Shown: piece by piece, positions 6,146 through 7,926 of the stretch
How positions within the stretch are numbered: position 1 is the first letter of the stretch
Layout of the letters: every line of letters begins with the position of its first letter
Assembly: GCA_016927635.1 (NCBI GenBank)
Contig: JAFGMJ010000181.1
Coordinates: 1 to 7,926 of the forward strand
From: Actinomycetota bacterium
GTDB lineage: Bacteria; Actinomycetota; Humimicrobiia; Humimicrobiales; Humimicrobiaceae
DNA length: 7,926 nt
Reading direction: 5' to 3'
The notes under the pieces: generated by a model
The model's database searches: none
The model's input: only the letters and a program-made list of their open reading frames with translations
Told to the model about the DNA's origin: nothing
Translations under genes and position numbers: made by a program

Positions 6146-7075
6146 ATGGAAAATAATGATATAAAGGCACCCGTTATTGTAATTACTGATAAAACGGGTG
6201 GGCTGCCTTTTTCTAAAGGCATACTGGCATCATCTATATCTGTTACAGGCCTTGATATAGTGCTGTGTCATAGAATATCTTACGATGTTGAGCAGTATCT
6301 CATTGAAAACAGGATAATGGGCATACCCATGGAAGAGCTGAGATCGCTCGTTTTCAGATTTATAAAAGACACGGTAAATATTGAATATGCTGAAAAATAT
6401 CTTCTGTGGCAGTCCGTAGGCAAGCTTAAAAAACCCATAATAATACTTATCGGCGGAGCAACCGGCGTTGGCAAGTCGACAATTGCAACAATTCTTGCAA
6501 CAAGGCTGAATATAACAAGGGTTGCATCTTCAGATTCCATAAGAGAGGTAATGCGGGCCACAGTATCTGATAAAGTCATAAGGGCAATAAGGGGCTCTTC
6601 ATATAACGCTTACCAGCATCTCACTTTGCCGCCGGTGGGGGTTGATCCTGTTATACTGGGCTTTAGGGAGCAGGTGATGGCTGTAATTGTAGGAGTAGAG
6701 GCGATTGTCAAAAGAAGCATTATTGAAAAGAATGATATAATAATAGAGGGTGCCCATGTTGTCCCTGGATATATGAATCTTTCCGAATATAACTCTTCAG
6801 CAATAATTCAGGAAATAGTATTTGCAGTTGCGGATAAAGATATACACAAGGAGCATTTCACAAAAAGGACTACAGAGACCCAGGGTTCAAGGCCGATGCA
6901 GAAATACATTGAGCATCTTGATAAGATTCACATGATACAGAAATACATTGAAGAACTGGCTGTTGAAAATAAAGTGCCTATTATAGAAAACTATAATCTT
7001 GATAATGCTGTAAATGAAGTGCTTGAGATACTTTTCCAGAGAGTAAAAAAAGAGTTCAGTAAAATCAGGTCTTAA
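6146..7075 (+). CDS. 2-phosphoglycerate kinase with N-terminal ATP-cone
   Basis: In methanogens this type of enzyme phosphorylates 2-phosphoglycerate to 2,3-bisphosphoglycerate, the precursor of the thermolyte cyclic 2,3-diphosphoglycerate. The 309-residue protein has an ATP-cone-like N-terminal domain (about 8-90), recognised by PFSKGILASS at 21-30 and the YLLWQS end at 85-90. A P-loop kinase domain follows, with Walker A GATGVGKST at 104-112, SSDSIREVMR at 128-137, the EGAHVVPG segment at 201-208, and conserved basic residues near SRPMQKYIEHL (248-258). This order of domains is that of archaeal 2PG kinases, although those often read GVGTST where this one has the canonical Lys110. GGAG lies ten bases before the ATG. 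It probably shares a transcript with the phosphoesterase upstream. No cyclase gene for cyclic diphosphoglycerate is visible. Its bacterial product is therefore inferred, and another small phosphorylated substrate is possible. Confidence 0.85.
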   Translation: MENNDIKAPVIVITDKTGGLPFSKGILASSISVTGLDIVLCHRISYDVEQYLIENRIMGIPMEELRSLVFRFIKDTVNIEYAEKYLLWQSVGKLKKPIIILIGGATGVGKSTIATILATRLNITRVASSDSIREVMRATVSDKVIRAIRGSSYNAYQHLTLPPVGVDPVILGFREQVMAVIVGVEAIVKRSIIEKNDIIIEGAHVVPGYMNLSEYNSSAIIQEIVFAVADKDIHKEHFTKRTTETQGSRPMQKYIEHLDKIHMIQKYIEELAVENKVPIIENYNLDNAVNEVLEILFQRVKKEFSKIRS

Positions 7076-7088
7076 ATTCTTAAAATAT

Positions 7089-7517
7089 CTATTCTATTGA
7101 AAAACCGGCTTTTACCTGCTGGCCTTTAAAATCTACGCTTGCGAAATAGCTGCCTGCAATATAAGTATTATCTTTTTTTGCAAATGATATAATTATTTTG
7201 CCTGAACCGCCTTTGTCCTTCAGTGTTATGCTGTTTTCCTGAATGATTTCTTCAGCGCCTTTATTTATAGTGGACCACTTTACTGTAATAATATCCTCAG
7301 GTTTTGCATTTTTTATGAATATGGCTGCATAAAGCTGTGAATCTGTGCCAAAAACAGGTTTATCTCCAGAACCTTCTGCGTTTCCAGGCTCGTTTATATC
7401 TGCGTTTTGCGTGATTATTAAATGTTCTATCGAAGGGTTTTTCTGAAAAAGTGCAAAAGCTATTGCTGCAAATATTGCAGCAATAGCAATTAATATAATT
7501 ATCGTCTTTCTGCTCAT
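7089..7517 (-). CDS. Small membrane-anchored exported protein, family not recognised
   Basis: I do not recognise the family. The 142-residue product starts MSRK, then has one hydrophobic helix at about 5-24 rich in Ile and Ala, consistent with an N-terminal anchor or uncleaved signal with the rest outside the cell. No cysteine follows, so it is not a lipoprotein. A flexible Asn/Gly/Glu segment spans about 37-53. A beta-rich domain at about 55-142 ends in YIAGSYFASVDFKGQQVKAGFSIE-like strands (split here at residues 119-142), reminiscent of an Ig-like or BsuPI-like beta sandwich. I chose the ATG at 7517 over an in-frame TTG at 7523 because a promoter ends seven bases before the ATG. There is no Shine-Dalgarno sequence, so it is probably leaderless. 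It lies 66 bases downstream of the heliorhodopsin stop on the same strand, which suggests, without proof, a shared role at the membrane. It converges with the kinase gene. Confidence 0.75.
   Translation of the reverse strand: MSRKTIIILIAIAAIFAAIAFALFQKNPSIEHLIITQNADINEPGNAEGSGDKPVFGTDSQLYAAIFIKNAKPEDIITVKWSTINKGAEEIIQENSITLKDKGGSGKIIISFAKKDNTYIAGSYFASVDFKGQQVKAGFSIE
7459..7487. repeat. Perfect 13-bp inverted repeat inside the small exported protein gene
   Basis: GCTATTGCTGCAA at 7459-7471 is the exact reverse complement of TTGCAGCAATAGC at 7475-7487, with a 3-base loop. It falls 31-59 bases after the start codon of the minus-strand gene and encodes alternating Ala and Ile of the membrane helix, so part of the symmetry may come from codon choice. 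In the mRNA it would form a strong hairpin near the 5' end. Confidence 0.85.
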
Positions 7518-7524
7518 TTGCAAT

Positions 7525-7553
7525 AAGATATATCATTAAAGACTTATATTCAA
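7525..7553 (-). promoter_or_regulatory. Promoter placed for a leaderless mRNA of the small exported protein gene
   Basis: Read on the minus strand, TTGAAT (7553-7548) and TATCTT (7530-7525) are 17 bases apart, each matching consensus at four of six positions. Seven bases separate the -10 box from the ATG at 7517, so initiation is expected at the start codon. The bases between, ATTGCAA, contain no Shine-Dalgarno sequence. This promoter would let the gene be expressed independently of the heliorhodopsin gene just upstream. Confidence 0.48.
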
Positions 7554-7583
7554 GAACTTACCGCAAGAAGAATTCTTTTTAAT

Positions 7584-7926
7584 TTAACTTGGCTGCATTG
7601 TGCCTGCAAACACAAGCCATGCAAGCAGTGATTTTGCTATAAGGCTAAGCAGTATATACCCTCTTTCCCCGTAAAGGTAATCTTTCCAGGGGCCGATTTT
7701 TTTATATTGCAGTACCATGTTAACAGGGAAAAGATTAAAAAGAATAAAATATGTTGAAACTATTGCATATACAAACCATGGTATCCTGCTATAATTGCCT
7801 CCTCCAAGAAAATACATCAGTATGATTATCCATGGAAATACTCCTATGACAGACCCTATTATAAATGCTGTCCAGTTTGTTTTTTCTGTTGTCTGGTTAT
7901 GTATTTCCATCATCAATCCCAGAAGG
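7584..7926 (-). CDS. Heliorhodopsin, C-terminal part (5' end outside window)
   Basis: Heliorhodopsins are seven-helix retinal proteins, distinct from type 1 rhodopsins, with the N terminus in the cytoplasm. They are thought to act in light sensing or signalling rather than strong ion pumping. The frame is open to the window edge, so 113 codons of about 250 are seen: the end of helix 4, helix 5 with GVFPWI, helix 6 with PWFVYAI through FILFN and LQYKK, and helix 7. The segment WKDYLYGERGYILLSLIAKS and the following LLAW closely match, from memory, the end of heliorhodopsin 48C12 (KWSNYLRGERAYIVLSLVAKS). The retinal Schiff-base lysine is the AAA codon at 7634-7632, equivalent to Lys241, and the serine four residues before it is also kept. 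TTG and ATG codons at 7916-7908 are internal, not the start. The counterion glutamate of helix 3 lies outside the window. The small exported protein gene is next downstream on the same strand. Confidence 0.93.
   Translation of the reverse strand, partial: LLGLMMEIHNQTTEKTNWTAFIIGSVIGVFPWIIILMYFLGGGNYSRIPWFVYAIVSTYFILFNLFPVNMVLQYKKIGPWKDYLYGERGYILLSLIAKSLLAWLVFAGTMQPS

Noticed and set aside
5823..6267. 16-base exact direct repeat TTGATATAGTGCTGTG at 5823-5838 and 6252-6267, in the phosphoesterase and kinase genes
   Set aside because: Both copies encode DIVLC in hydrophobic strands of unrelated domains with no wider similarity, so shared codon preference is the simplest explanation.
7908..7916. 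TTG/ATG/ATG at 7916-7908 as the start of a complete 110-residue membrane protein
   Set aside because: The frame stays open to the window edge and the residues before it continue the heliorhodopsin helix 4 pattern, so these are internal codons.

Overview
The window suggests an AT-rich, probably anaerobic, single-membrane (monoderm) bacterium. By eye (not counted), codon use leans to AGG/AGA for arginine and ATA for isoleucine. Two clues point to the lifestyle: a methyltetrahydrofolate:corrinoid-type methyltransferase, typical of anaerobic one-carbon metabolism, and a heliorhodopsin, a family known mainly from monoderm prokaryotes and archaea. The species cannot be named from the sequence alone. 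No mobile element, CRISPR array, tRNA or rRNA is visible, and no gene-free stretch exceeds about 215 bases.

Left part, + strand (1-2532). The 3' end of hisD overlaps hisC by a shared ATGA, so this is the tail of a histidine operon. A stand-alone pterin-binding methyltransferase follows after 61 bases with its own ribosome binding site.

Middle, + strand (2533-5070). A solitary MsmX/UgpC-type sugar-importer ATPase has no permease or binding protein beside it and is closed by a strong GC hairpin. It is followed by a geranylgeranyl-reductase-family flavoprotein. That gene has no Shine-Dalgarno sequence and a promoter placed so that transcription should begin at the ATG, so the mRNA is probably leaderless.

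Right-middle, + strand (5071-7075). An extended -10 promoter precedes a calcineurin-like phosphoesterase and a 2-phosphoglycerate kinase with an N-terminal ATP-cone. They look like one transcription unit and may handle a phosphoglycerate metabolite such as 2,3-bisphosphoglycerate or its cyclic form.

Right edge, - strand (7926-7089). The C-terminal 113 codons of a heliorhodopsin are visible, with the retinal-binding lysine intact. Downstream on the same strand is an unrecognised small membrane-anchored protein, again with a promoter placed for a leaderless mRNA. It converges with the kinase gene across 13 bases.

The items most worth following are the heliorhodopsin and its exported neighbour, the phosphoesterase/kinase pair, and the mixture of Shine-Dalgarno-led and leaderless genes.
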